Source: Pseudomonadota bacterium
Lineage (GTDB): Bacteria; SAR324; XYD2-FULL-50-16; JAHJRI01
Length of the DNA: 16,032 nucleotides
Assembly: GCA_022360105.1 (NCBI GenBank)
Contig: JAKSDL010000427.1
Span: 1 to 16,032, forward strand
Direction of reading: 5' to 3'
Below are positions 8,175 to 16,032 of this stretch, one piece after another (position 1 is the stretch's first letter; every line of letters begins with the position of its first letter). Made by a program: the position numbers and the translations under genes. A model generated the notes under the pieces. That model saw nothing but the letters and a program-made list of their open reading frames with translations, was not told where the DNA came from and ran no database searches.

Positions 8175-10235
8175 ATGAAGCTGAATCTTTTAGTATCAAC
8201 GTCACAAATCAATAGTAAAGAAGGGAAACTACTTGGTACAGGTACTGTTAACGGTTTGGGACACTTGGCTGAAATTATGGTTGCCAATGGTATACACGGG
8301 GATATTTACGATCTGCCTAATGGCTCCAGAAATCCAACGATTGCCAGTCCATTCTCGTTGAATAACGGATTTGCTTTAACCACCGACGAATTAAACCTGT
8401 TTGAAATTCCCGAGCTTGAATTCGACCCTGGCTTCCGCAGGCACCTGGAGGATCTGCACAATACCAATCAGCAATTATACAGGGACAATCGAACAGTCAG
8501 CTATACCTTGAAAAGAACTATCGTTCCCTGGGTCTTGCAGCATTGTTACGAACTATTTAAAGAAAATCTTTCTGAAGACCGACAGACCGAATACCAAAAC
8601 TTTTGTGAAACCGCAGCCTACTGGTTGGATCACTATGCCTTGTATGAAGTACTAAAAGGAGAAAACAATCAGCTTCAAAAGCAGGATTATCGTGATTTAT
8701 CAGCGTATGAAGCTCTTCAATTCAAAATACACCATGAAGATCTGATAGGATATTATCGTTATGAGCAATTCTTATGCTATCTGCAAAGAACGGCTATTCA
8801 TAAGAAACTTAGGGATTTGAGTATTGGACTGATTGTAAATCTGCCATTTGGTGTCGAGTTTGATAGCGCCGATGTATATTTTCATCCGGAGGTTTTTGAG
8901 CCAGGCATCCAGGTCGGATGTTCCCCCGAACCGGAGCATGGATATCCCGAGCAGGCTTGGGGGGTTGCCGTTTACAAAGAACGCTCGACAGGATTGCAGG
9001 AATACTTGTCCGAAAAAATGCGTTGGCTGGCACGTCTTGGCGATGGAGTTTTTCTTGACCACATGGTGGGTTGGTGCGGTCAGTATGTGGTTCCTTTGGA
9101 AATTCCCATGGATAGTGTTTATCCCCATGGAAGGTTTTTAACAGAGGACCATGAAAAACGGGTGGAAAATCTCATCTGGTTTCTGGATATTATTGACAGG
9201 GCCGGCCTGGAGATCAGGGGAGAGGTTGCCGGCGATGCAGCAAGGGTAAGAGCAACCCGGGAAGCCATTGACTATTTCAAGCATATCAACGGCACGGTTA
9301 GAGCTATGGCCATACCCCGCTGGGAAGCCGAGAACGATCGGCTTATACCCTTATCCAGTTATAGCCAGTCAACATTAATGATGGTGGAAACTCACGATAC
9401 CTCAACATTGTTGCAGTATCTCCTTAACAAAAAAGGCTATTTTGATGATTTTGAAGCTCCCCAAAGAATATTGGAGTTTTGCCGCAGGGTGCTCGGCTTG
9501 CCGTTTATTCAAAAAGATATACCATTACAGCTGGAAAATTGCCCGGAAGACTTCTGGATTGAGGTTTTTTCCAGATTATGCAGAGGCTCAAAGAGCGACG
9601 ACGTCGTTTTTACCCTTCCCGGCTTAATCTCGTTGCTTTCGCCTCAATATCGATCGTCCACCATCGAGAACAACATCAATGTTAAACCCGGTACTTCCGG
9701 TAAAATCGGGAACGGCTGGAGAAACTGGAGTTATTTTTCTCCACCAATCGAAACAATCAACGAAGATCTGTTGATTAAACAAGCTCTCGCGATTGCAGGC
9801 AGAAGAACCTATCAAAAGTTCGATTATTTTCACAACCTTGATGTTACTTCTCTGCAGGAACCCGGACTTACCATCTTGCGCTCTATACCCCTGGGCCGCC
9901 AAATTATATATCTTGACAACCATTCAAAATGGCAGATTCTTCCACTCAAGGAATCGATTGCGGGCTTAATCAATGCTGAATTGATTGTTGGTAACGAGGG
10001 TGATAGGGAGATTTGGCACCACATCAATCTGGAATCCATCATAGATCTAGAAATAGACTGTGACTACAGGTTTCAGGATCTCAATGGAGACAGGGAGTGC
10101 TATACTTATTCATCTGCTCAAATTAAAAGAGATGGTCTTTTCGTCAAGCTTCAGCCCGGACAAGTACACCACTTCCTGGTGTACGAAGACAGTTCTATTG
10201 AGTCCCTTGTTCTGTCGGAGGAAGAGAATCTTTAA
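8175..10235 (+). CDS. GH77-like 4-alpha-glucanotransferase (divergent MalQ relative)
   Basis: Numbering is for the 686-residue form from ATG 8175, preferred because AAGGA lies five bases upstream; an in-frame ATG at 8151 has no such site. The order of motifs follows the GH77 (amylomaltase, MalQ) barrel: SPFSLNNGFAL near 58-68, LPFGVEFDSADVYFHPE near 223-239, QAWGVAVY, FLDHMVGW with presumed nucleophile D295, GEVAGDAARV with presumed acid/base E350, ETHDTSTL with D408, and NVKPGT then NWSYFSPP near 502-524. The triad therefore seems intact, but the arginine two residues before the nucleophile, almost invariant in GH13/GH77, is F293 here. Residues about 570-680 look like the beta-sandwich domain that ends many amylases. 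The protein would transfer or release maltodextrin units in the cytoplasm. Substrate and activity are uncertain because of the divergence. It has no alpha-glucan genes beside it. Confidence 0.8.
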   Translation: MKLNLLVSTSQINSKEGKLLGTGTVNGLGHLAEIMVANGIHGDIYDLPNGSRNPTIASPFSLNNGFALTTDELNLFEIPELEFDPGFRRHLEDLHNTNQQLYRDNRTVSYTLKRTIVPWVLQHCYELFKENLSEDRQTEYQNFCETAAYWLDHYALYEVLKGENNQLQKQDYRDLSAYEALQFKIHHEDLIGYYRYEQFLCYLQRTAIHKKLRDLSIGLIVNLPFGVEFDSADVYFHPEVFEPGIQVGCSPEPEHGYPEQAWGVAVYKERSTGLQEYLSEKMRWLARLGDGVFLDHMVGWCGQYVVPLEIPMDSVYPHGRFLTEDHEKRVENLIWFLDIIDRAGLEIRGEVAGDAARVRATREAIDYFKHINGTVRAMAIPRWEAENDRLIPLSSYSQSTLMMVETHDTSTLLQYLLNKKGYFDDFEAPQRILEFCRRVLGLPFIQKDIPLQLENCPEDFWIEVFSRLCRGSKSDDVVFTLPGLISLLSPQYRSSTIENNINVKPGTSGKIGNGWRNWSYFSPPIETINEDLLIKQALAIAGRRTYQKFDYFHNLDVTSLQEPGLTILRSIPLGRQIIYLDNHSKWQILPLKESIAGLINAELIVGNEGDREIWHHINLESIIDLEIDCDYRFQDLNGDRECYTYSSAQIKRDGLFVKLQPGQVHHFLVYEDSSIESLVLSEEENL

Positions 10236-12833
10236 TTATGCTGTTTCCGCAGATTTGATTCGGTGAAAGCTTAGACGGTTTTCTTGCAGTCTCACTTCGA
10301 TGTAATCACCATGCTTAATGGTTCCGTCCAGGATTTTATAGGCAAGCACGTCCTCCAGCTCCCTTTGCAATATTCTCTTCAGAGGCCTGGCTCCGAATTC
10401 CGGGTCATATCCTTCTTTAGCGAGATGACTACGAACGTCACTTGTGATTTTAATCTGGGTGTTGTTGTTACTCATCAATCGGTTAACCAGTCGATCGATC
10501 TGAATATCAACCAACTGCTCCAGATGTTGCACATTCAAGGCTGAAAACACAATAATCTCATCAAGCCTGTTCAGAAATTCCGGCCGAAACTTGGTCAGAA
10601 GAATTTTGCGTGCCATCGCCTTGTTAACTTTCTTCTTCTCGGCTTGAACTTTTAAAACTATTTCGCTTCCCAGGTTGGTGGTCAGTATAATAATGGTGTT
10701 TTTAAAATCCACTTTGTACCCACGGGAATCGGTGAGAACACCATCATCCAGAATTTGCAGCAGGATATTAAAGACCTCCGGGTGACCTTTTTCTATTTCA
10801 TCGAATAAAATCACGGAATATGGTTTGCGATGCACGGCATCGGTCAAGATTCCACCTTCCTCAAACCCGGTGTATCCGGGAGGTGCTCCCAATAACCTGG
10901 AAACGGTATGTTTTTCCATGTATTCGGACATATCCAGTCTGATCATGGCTTTTTCGTCGTCAAAGAGAAAAGATGCCAGGATTTTAGCCAGTTCCGTTTT
11001 ACCGACTCCTGTTGGTCCCATAAAGATAAACGATCCAAGGGGTCTGTTAGGGTCCTGAATCCCGGTTCTTGCCCTTCGAATAGAGTTGGAGACAGCAATC
11101 AGGGCCTGACTTTGCCCAACCACCTTTTCGGCCAGCGTTTTTTCCATATTGAGCAGTTTCTTCTGTTCTTCCGCCAGCATTTTAGACACGGGAATGCCGG
11201 TCCATTTAGAAACCACCCCGGCGATATCTTCTTCATCAATTTCCTCTTTTAAAAGCCGTCCCTGACCATGTGATCCCATCGGTTTGTTTGCATCCTGTAG
11301 TTCGCGCATTAGATTATCCAGGGTGCCATATCTCAGTTTAGCTGCCAGTTCCAGATTCCCGGATCGTTGAGCTTCTATTTCCTGTTGTTGAGCGACTTCA
11401 ATCTCCTCTTTCAGCGAACGAACTCTCTGGATTTCATCTCGTTCTTTATGCCACTGGGCTTTTAAACGTTTGTTTTCTTTTCGCAGATCCTTCAATTCAC
11501 TTTCAATCGTTTTCAAACGTGGTGCGACTTCGCTTTCATCTTCCTTTTCCAGCCCCTTTTTTTCGATTTCAAGCTGCATGATCCGTCTGTCATTTTTATC
11601 GATCGCCGTGGGTCTGGAATCGATTTCAATACGAATGGATGAAGCTGCCTCATCGATCAAATCGATCGCCTTGTCCGGAAGATAGCGGTCGGTAATATAA
11701 CGATCGGCCAGTTTCGCAGCAGCCATAATAGCGGAATCCTTAATACGGACTCCATGGTGAACCTCATATTTACCCTTTAGCCCACGAAGAATACCCACAC
11801 AATCATCGATATTGGGCTCTCCGATGGTTATTTGCTGAAACCGCCTTTCCAAAGCCGGGTCTTTCTCAATGTATTTCTTATACTCCTTAATCGTTGTAGC
11901 CCCCACACAGTGAAGAAACCCCCTCGCCAACGCCGGTTTCAGCATGTTGGATGCATCCAGTGCGCCCTCGGACGCCCCGGCACCCACCAGGGTGTGGAGT
12001 TCATCAATGAAGAGAATATTGCTTTCCTCTGATTCCTCCAGTTCACGGAGCAGCTTCTTTAACCGATCTTCAAACTCTCCGCGATATTTTGCTCCAGCAA
12101 CCATGGCTGCGAGATCCATCGACAACAGGTTGCTTTTTTTCAAGGTTTCCGGTACATCTTCGTGGTAAATTCGCTGGGCCAGTCCTTCTATGATCGCTGT
12201 TTTCCCCACTCCCGGTTCTCCGATCAGGACAGGATTGTTTTTCGTTCTTCTTGAAAGAACCTGGATGACGCGACGTATTTCCTCATCCCTTCCTATCACC
12301 GGATCAAACTTATTATTTTGTGCAAATTCAACCAGATTCTGGCAGTATTCGCTAACCATCGATTCTTCAACCGGCTCCCCCCTGGTGGTAATTCTCTTTC
12401 CTTCTCGATGCCTGCGAATCTCCGATTCAACCATTTTGTAAGTGACACCCGCCCTGCGCAGCAAACTGGATGCCTTGGTTCCGGTATGGGCTATAACCCC
12501 CAAAAGAAGATGTTCGGGATTTAAATAATCATCTTTCAGCTGTTCAGCTTCCATTTCAGCTTTTTTAATGATTTGTTCACAGCTGTGGGAAAGGTAAACT
12601 TCCGAACCGGCAGTACGGCTCTTGGCAAGAGTGTGAATATGATCCTCCAGATCTGCCTCCAAAGCCTGAATCGCATCCCCCACTTTTTCCAGTATTTGCG
12701 CGACAATCCCTTCATTTTGGCTCAACAGAGCAAGAAGCAGATGCTCTGCCTCCATTCTCTGCTGTTGACTTTCAGAGACAATACGATGCGCCGCATAAAT
12801 CGATTCTTCTCCCAGGCGCGTAAAGCGCTCCAT
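10236..12833 (-). CDS. clpB: ATP-dependent disaggregase ClpB
   Basis: ClpB is a hexameric AAA+ chaperone that threads aggregated proteins with help from DnaK. In the 865-residue form from ATG 12833 there is a double Clp N-domain (about 1-140); NBD1 with Walker A GEPGVGKT (205-212), pore loop AGAKYRGE (Y250) and Walker B ILFIDE (273-278); the long coiled-coil middle domain (about 400-520) that separates ClpB from ClpA and ClpC; and NBD2 with GPTGVGKT (606-613), pore loop GYTGFEEGG (Y654) and VILFDE (674-679). There is no IGF/L loop for ClpP that I can see. A TTG at 12851 extends the frame by six codons, but neither start has a strong Shine-Dalgarno, and I prefer ATG. No CIRCE element is visible. 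The gene follows the glycosylase gene by 30 bp, suggesting cotranscription. Confidence 0.97.
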   Translation of the reverse strand: MERFTRLGEESIYAAHRIVSESQQQRMEAEHLLLALLSQNEGIVAQILEKVGDAIQALEADLEDHIHTLAKSRTAGSEVYLSHSCEQIIKKAEMEAEQLKDDYLNPEHLLLGVIAHTGTKASSLLRRAGVTYKMVESEIRRHREGKRITTRGEPVEESMVSEYCQNLVEFAQNNKFDPVIGRDEEIRRVIQVLSRRTKNNPVLIGEPGVGKTAIIEGLAQRIYHEDVPETLKKSNLLSMDLAAMVAGAKYRGEFEDRLKKLLRELEESEESNILFIDELHTLVGAGASEGALDASNMLKPALARGFLHCVGATTIKEYKKYIEKDPALERRFQQITIGEPNIDDCVGILRGLKGKYEVHHGVRIKDSAIMAAAKLADRYITDRYLPDKAIDLIDEAASSIRIEIDSRPTAIDKNDRRIMQLEIEKKGLEKEDESEVAPRLKTIESELKDLRKENKRLKAQWHKERDEIQRVRSLKEEIEVAQQQEIEAQRSGNLELAAKLRYGTLDNLMRELQDANKPMGSHGQGRLLKEEIDEEDIAGVVSKWTGIPVSKMLAEEQKKLLNMEKTLAEKVVGQSQALIAVSNSIRRARTGIQDPNRPLGSFIFMGPTGVGKTELAKILASFLFDDEKAMIRLDMSEYMEKHTVSRLLGAPPGYTGFEEGGILTDAVHRKPYSVILFDEIEKGHPEVFNILLQILDDGVLTDSRGYKVDFKNTIIILTTNLGSEIVLKVQAEKKKVNKAMARKILLTKFRPEFLNRLDEIIVFSALNVQHLEQLVDIQIDRLVNRLMSNNNTQIKITSDVRSHLAKEGYDPEFGARPLKRILQRELEDVLAYKILDGTIKHGDYIEVRLQENRLSFHRIKSAETA

Positions 12834-12863
12834 ATCTAAGCTCAAGTTCAACCCCGTTATTAG

Positions 12864-13583
12864 TCATTCAAAATTAATCAGCGGATCACTCACTCCATAT
12901 GGTTTTCTACTATAATACATTTTTCCATGGCAAACCAGTAAGGCGTGATATTCCTGAAAAAGTTCCTTTTTCTTTTCCAGTGAGGATTCAAAAAGATACT
13001 TTAGTTCGTCATACGACATTTTTTTATCGATTATGCCCAGCTGCATGCAAATTCTTGTTGTGTATGCATCGATCACAAAACTGGTTTTGTCGAGGGCATA
13101 CAGCAGAATGCAATCAGCAGTTTCGGGACCAATTCCCTTAATGGCAAGTAATTTTTCTCTGACAACCGGTGTGCTCTCGTCCTTAAGTTTTACAAAAGAA
13201 TGCGTTCGCAGAAAGTTGACCAGACGTTTAATAGTTTGAGATTTTTGATTATAATATCCGGCACTTTTAATTGCCACAGCTATTTGTTCAGAATTTGCCT
13301 TTCGTAATGCTGTTAAAGAAAACAGGTTCGAAGTCTTGAGTTCGCGCAGTGCTGGCACGACATTCTGCCATTTGGTGTTTTGGGTTAGGATGGCACCCAG
13401 GCAAATTTCCAGTTTTTGGGCAGAATTTTGGGGAAAATTATAATCACGCGGATGGCACCCTTTTTTAAAATAACCATTTGTCGCCCCAGAAGGTATAGAA
13501 AAATAGAGGGGCCACCAACCCTGGTATCCATATGATTTTAAGAGCTTTTCATACAAATCAGTTAATTTTCGCTGCAATTGCAT
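12864..13583 (-). CDS. Endonuclease III-superfamily DNA glycosylase, MagIII-like
   Basis: This 239-residue protein has the HhH-GPD fold of base-excision DNA glycosylases. The YNFPQNSAQKLEICLGAILTQNTKWQNV segment (48-75) and the helix-hairpin-helix LLAIKGIGPETADCILL (145-161) lead to the catalytic aspartate D172 in FVIDAYTTR. The lysine that gives endonuclease III its AP-lyase activity is replaced by E154, so a monofunctional glycosylase is predicted. The four-cysteine Fe-S cluster motif of endonuclease III is absent: only C218 remains near the C-terminus. Both traits fit the MagIII 3-methyladenine glycosylase branch known from Helicobacter pylori, so removal of alkylated purines is the likely role. 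No clear Shine-Dalgarno precedes ATG 13583. It lies directly before clpB and behind a long palindrome. Confidence 0.85.
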   Translation of the reverse strand: MQLQRKLTDLYEKLLKSYGYQGWWPLYFSIPSGATNGYFKKGCHPRDYNFPQNSAQKLEICLGAILTQNTKWQNVVPALRELKTSNLFSLTALRKANSEQIAVAIKSAGYYNQKSQTIKRLVNFLRTHSFVKLKDESTPVVREKLLAIKGIGPETADCILLYALDKTSFVIDAYTTRICMQLGIIDKKMSYDELKYLFESSLEKKKELFQEYHALLVCHGKMYYSRKPYGVSDPLINFE

Positions 13584-13666
13584 TAATAAAACATCTGTTA
13601 ATTATTGATTGGTCTGGACTGGGAAGGGATGTCGGACTTTTTGCTGAATGGATGGCTTGTTGATTC

Positions 13667-13711
13667 ACTACTTCGTATAGGTCGGTTTGAAACCGACCTA
13701 TACGAAGTAGT
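13667..13711. repeat. Perfect 45-nt palindrome (22-bp arms, 1-nt centre)
   Basis: The left arm (13667-13688) begins ACTACTTCGTATAGG, and the right arm (13690-13711) is its exact reverse complement around a single G at 13689. As RNA or single-stranded DNA it would form a 19- to 20-bp stem with a TTTGAAA-type loop. It lies 50 bp downstream of the HU stop codon, in the 178-bp gap before the glycosylase gene. No T-run directly follows either arm (TTTTT comes about 10 nt later on the plus strand), so it is not a classical terminator. A dispersed REP-like palindrome or an mRNA-end stabiliser is more likely. The outer arms resemble a loxP half-site (11 of 13 bases), but the 19-bp spacing does not. 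Confidence 0.95.
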
Positions 13712-13761
13712 CTAACTCTCTTTTTACTTACACTTAACTTAATTTAAGCAATAGTCTTTGT

Positions 13762-14049
13762 TTACTTGTTAACGGCTTCTTTCAACGCCTTACCTGGTTT
13801 AAACTTCACCACTTTCGCTGCTGGAATCTGAATTTCCTGACCCGTTTGAGGATTTCTACCTTTACGTGCTTGTCGAGCACCCACAGAAAATGTTCCAAAA
13901 CCTACCAAAGTAATTGGCTTACCACCAACCAAACCACCCTGAATTGCATTCAATACTGCATTTAATACTCTTTCCGTAGCCGCTTTAGTGGTTCCTGCCT
14001 CTTCTGCTGCTGCTGCTACCAATCCCGCTTTTGTCAAATTATTGCTCAT
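13762..14049 (-). CDS. HU-family nucleoid-associated DNA-binding protein
   Basis: This 95-residue protein is a full-length HU/IHF-fold histone-like protein. Helices at residues 1-40 (TKAGLVAAAAEEAG, TERVLNAVLNAI) precede the family signature GFGTFSVGARQARKGRNPQTGQ (about 50-71), which covers the DNA-embracing beta arm with its conserved RNP tip, and the C-terminal KVVKFKPGKALKEAVN strand and helix. HU bends and compacts DNA without strong sequence preference and works as a dimer in the nucleoid. The alanine-rich first helix and generic arm favour HU over IHF. GGAG nine or so bases before ATG 14049 supports the start. It is divergent from purB across a 417-bp gap and is followed by the long palindrome. 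Confidence 0.97.
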   Translation of the reverse strand: MSNNLTKAGLVAAAAEEAGTTKAATERVLNAVLNAIQGGLVGGKPITLVGFGTFSVGARQARKGRNPQTGQEIQIPAAKVVKFKPGKALKEAVNK

Positions 14050-14466
14050 GCGCTTTATTCTCCAAAAATCAGTGAATTAAAAAGTTTACCAAAAATTCAA
14101 GTTTCGACGGAATCTTTATCGAAAAAATCTGAATTAGGCAATGAAAAATTAAAAAAAAACCTGCCGATCAAGTCCTGGATTCTGGAATCCCCGCATCATT
14201 CAGGTGTTAATTATGATTATTTTCAGTATGTTAGATTATCTCGTCATCACCCGTGATCAGTTCGCGAAAAATATGGATCTCGCGCCATTTTCACGCTTGT
14301 CGACCTGACGTCAATCAGCAGGAAATTAAATCTAATATTGGATTAGGAATTTTGCAAGCTTTGGCGCTTGCTTATCTTAAATTTGAATGGTTAAAATTAT
14401 TATCCAAACACAGCGGCACAGCCCTGAAAAACCCTACCTGCCCTATCAACGTCAATGTAAACCATA
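14050..14466. other. Intergenic region between HU and purB
   Basis: This divergent control region holds no convincing gene. The HU-proximal part is very AT-rich. A 31-codon frame (14213-14308, plus) starts MIIFSMLDYLV after an AGGTG, but its reality is doubtful. An inverted repeat, GCAAGC with GCTTGC (14354-14371), overlaps the purB promoter candidate. Confidence 0.5.
14368..14397 (+). promoter_or_regulatory. Weak candidate promoter of purB
   Basis: TTGCTT (14368-14373) and TAAAAT (14392-14397) are 18 bp apart. The -10 matches consensus at five of six positions; the -35 is poor. The 6-bp inverted repeat at 14354-14359 and 14366-14371 touches the -35 and could be an operator. RNA would start about 65 bases before purB. 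Confidence 0.25.
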
Positions 14467-15822
14467 ATGAAACAACTATACGAAATTCAAGCAATTTCTC
14501 CCCTGGATGGGAGATATCATAACAAAGTGGATCAACTAAACGACTACGGCAGTGAGTATGCCCTAATAAAATTTCGCACCCAGGTGGAAGTGGAATGGCT
14601 CATTGCCCTGTCCCAGTTACCTGAGCTGGATTGTCTCAAACCATTCAGTGCAGAGACAGTTCAAGCCTTGAGAGACATCTATCAGAACCTGACCGCAGAA
14701 GATGCCCTCAGAGTCAAAGAGATAGAAGCGGTTACCAATCACGATGTCAAGGCCGTTGAATACTATATTAATGAACATTTAAAGCGCTTGAATCAGGAAA
14801 GCTTTTCCTCTATGGTCCATTTCGCTTGCACCAGCGAGGATATCAATAACCTGGCTTATGGACTGATGCTTAGAAAGACGCTGGATGATGTCATGTTCCC
14901 GGCTTGTGAAAAACTAGTAAATGAGATCGACAAAAAAGCTGAAGAGTATCGAGACATACCTATGATGGCGAGAACTCATGGACAGCCGGCCTCTCCGACT
15001 ACCATGGGCAAGGAGTTTTACAACGTAGCCAGGCGTTTTGAGCGACAGCTTAAACAACTGAAGCAACAGCCTGTCCTGGGGAAAATCAACGGCGCGGTTG
15101 GCAATTTCAACGCCCACCTGGTCAGCTATCCCGAAATCGATTGGCGTACCTTTGCCAAAAAGTTTGTGGAGTCGCTCGGGTTGGCCTATAATCCTTATAC
15201 CACGCAAATAGAACCTCATGATTACATGGCGGAAATCTTCCATCAGTTCGTGCGGTTTAACACAATATTGCTGGACTTCAACAGGGATATCTGGTCTTAT
15301 ATCGCCTGGGAAGCGTTTACCCAGATTCCGGTGAAAGACCAGGTCGGAAGCAGCACCATGCCTCATAAAATAAACCCGATTGACTTTGAAAATTCGGAAG
15401 GGAATCTGGGTATCGCCAATGCAGTCTTCGAACATTTGGCGGCCAAGCTTCCTGTCTCCCGCTGGCAGAGGGATCTTTCCGACAGCACGGTTTTGAGGAA
15501 CACAGGAGTTGGATTTGGTTATTCCTTAATTGCCTACAAGGCAACTCTAAAGGGCATGAGCAAACTGGCCGTTAATCAGGAAAAACTGAAATTGGAGCTG
15601 GAAGATGCCTGGCTGCTTCTAGGTGAAGCTTTTCAAACCGTGATGCGCAGATATGATATTCCGGAGCCATATGAGAAGTTAAAGGGACTGACCAGGGGAA
15701 AGAAAGTGGATCAAAAAATTATGAGTAAATTTATTGATTCCCTGGAATTGCCAGACTCGGTTAAGGCTGACCTAAAGCAGCTAACACCGCTGGCTTACCT
15801 GGGACATGCCCGGGACTTTTAG
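14467..15822 (+). CDS. purB: Adenylosuccinate lyase
   Basis: PurB acts twice in purine synthesis, splitting fumarate from SAICAR to give AICAR and from adenylosuccinate to give AMP; the enzyme is a cytoplasmic homotetramer. The 451-residue protein starts SPLDGRY at 11-17 and has TSEDINN (122-128), THGQPASPT with general-acid H171, and the superfamily signature GSSTMPHKINP (294-304) with catalytic S295 on the mobile loop. These residue numbers coincide with those of the E. coli enzyme, and the SPLDGRY start and ENSEGNLG block also mark the E. coli-type subfamily rather than the shorter Bacillus type. No Shine-Dalgarno is evident before ATG 14467, but the N-terminus aligns with the family. No other pur gene is in the window. 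A stem-loop follows the stop codon. Confidence 0.97.
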   Translation: MKQLYEIQAISPLDGRYHNKVDQLNDYGSEYALIKFRTQVEVEWLIALSQLPELDCLKPFSAETVQALRDIYQNLTAEDALRVKEIEAVTNHDVKAVEYYINEHLKRLNQESFSSMVHFACTSEDINNLAYGLMLRKTLDDVMFPACEKLVNEIDKKAEEYRDIPMMARTHGQPASPTTMGKEFYNVARRFERQLKQLKQQPVLGKINGAVGNFNAHLVSYPEIDWRTFAKKFVESLGLAYNPYTTQIEPHDYMAEIFHQFVRFNTILLDFNRDIWSYIAWEAFTQIPVKDQVGSSTMPHKINPIDFENSEGNLGIANAVFEHLAAKLPVSRWQRDLSDSTVLRNTGVGFGYSLIAYKATLKGMSKLAVNQEKLKLELEDAWLLLGEAFQTVMRRYDIPEPYEKLKGLTRGKKVDQKIMSKFIDSLELPDSVKADLKQLTPLAYLGHARDF

Positions 15823-16032
15823 CTAATGCCCGGTAATCTGCCGGGCGAATTGATTATATTGTTGATCTTTTTTGCTTGATATAAAAGCCGACTCGTTCAT
15901 TCCAGCATCTCCCAAAATCCAGCATGCCGCTTTTAAAATCTGACTATCACTACCAACTACCCGATACATTGATTGCGATTCATCCGGCTGATCGTAGGGA
16001 AAACTCCCGAATGATGGTTTTAAACCGATCAA
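15823..16032 (-). CDS. Possible C-terminal end of an unrecognised protein (partial)
   Basis: A minus-strand frame is open from the window edge for 69 codons to TAG at 15825-15823, directly abutting the purB stop codon. The first codon in view is TTG at the edge, so the true start is probably outside. The product contains MYRVVGSDSQILKAACWILGDAG and ends QFARQITGH; it is soluble-looking and mixed in character, with no family I recognise. Codon use is unremarkable and looks plausible for coding, but 69 codons without a stop can also occur by chance. The purB stem-loop lies inside its last codons. Confidence 0.4.
   Translation of the reverse strand: MIGLKPSFGSFPYDQPDESQSMYRVVGSDSQILKAACWILGDAGMNESAFISSKKDQQYNQFARQITGH
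15828..15846 (+). terminator. GC-rich stem-loop at the purB 3' end
   Basis: GCCCGG (15828-15833) and CCGGGC (15841-15846) form a 6-bp all-GC stem with a 7-nt loop, five bases after the purB stop. A T-run occurs only about 20 nt later, so it may be a weak or imperfect terminator or an mRNA 3' stabiliser. It overlaps the end of the minus-strand reading frame at 15823. Confidence 0.4.

Noticed and set aside
8772..9128. A 118-codon minus-strand gene inside the GH77-like gene
   Set aside because: It is antisense to conserved barrel motifs and has no recognisable domain; a shadow frame is the simpler reading.
12834..12863. CIRCE or sigma-32 heat-shock site before clpB
   Set aside because: The 30-bp gap and the region before the glycosylase gene show neither the TTAGCACTC inverted repeat nor a convincing sigma-32 box.
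13667..13711. A functional loxP-type recombination site
   Set aside because: Only the outer 10-11 bases match; the arms are separated by 19 bp that are themselves palindromic, so there is no asymmetric 8-bp spacer for Cre-like exchange.
14352..14371. PurR operator in front of purB
   Set aside because: The GCAA core matches, but several required positions of the E. coli PurR consensus do not, so I kept it only as an unnamed inverted repeat.
14914..15435. A 173-codon minus-strand gene inside purB
   Set aside because: It is entirely antisense to conserved purB sequence and its translation shows no family features.

Overview
The window looks like ordinary bacterial chromosome: nine complete protein genes, one clear partial gene at the left edge and a possible partial gene at the right edge, with no rRNA, tRNA, CRISPR array, insertion sequence or prophage that I can see. 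Base composition is moderately AT-rich. Several genes have clear Shine-Dalgarno sites (GGAGG, AGGAG, GGAG, AAGGA), others have none. A CheW protein implies chemotaxis, and a signal-peptide CAP protein implies an export route. A zinc-finger-free TopA with C-terminal repeats, an M18 aminopeptidase, a DUF815 ATPase and a MagIII-like glycosylase, together with an E. coli-type PurB, do not point to one phylum. I leave the organism unassigned.

Layout, left to right. Positions 1-4060 (minus strand) hold a compact three-gene run, read right to left: M18 aminopeptidase, DUF815 AAA+ ATPase and a secreted CAP/SCP protein that continues past the left edge. The gaps are 19 bp and an 11-bp overlap, so this is very likely one operon. 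Positions 4262-4833 hold a lone cheW with a probable terminator. Positions 5053-7623 hold topA. A 551-bp non-coding stretch follows and carries divergent promoter candidates. Positions 8175-10235 (plus) encode a divergent GH77-like 4-alpha-glucanotransferase, whose stop codon directly abuts the stop of clpB on the minus strand. ClpB (10236-12833), a MagIII-like DNA glycosylase (12864-13583) and an HU protein (13762-14049) all lie on the minus strand. A perfect 45-nt palindrome lies between the glycosylase and HU genes. PurB (14467-15822) is on the plus strand after a 417-bp gap, followed by a stem-loop and a minus-strand reading frame that leaves the window.

The genes cover housekeeping jobs: proteolysis and disaggregation (M18 peptidase, ClpB), DNA topology and packaging (TopA, HU), base-excision repair (MagIII-like), purine synthesis (PurB), alpha-glucan metabolism (GH77-like) and chemotactic signalling (CheW). 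I found no convincing new multi-gene system. The most interesting points are the GH77-like enzyme lacking the near-invariant arginine beside its nucleophile, the long palindrome with loxP-like outer arms, the peptidase/ATPase/CAP operon, and the glycosylase that lacks both the lyase lysine and the Fe-S cluster.
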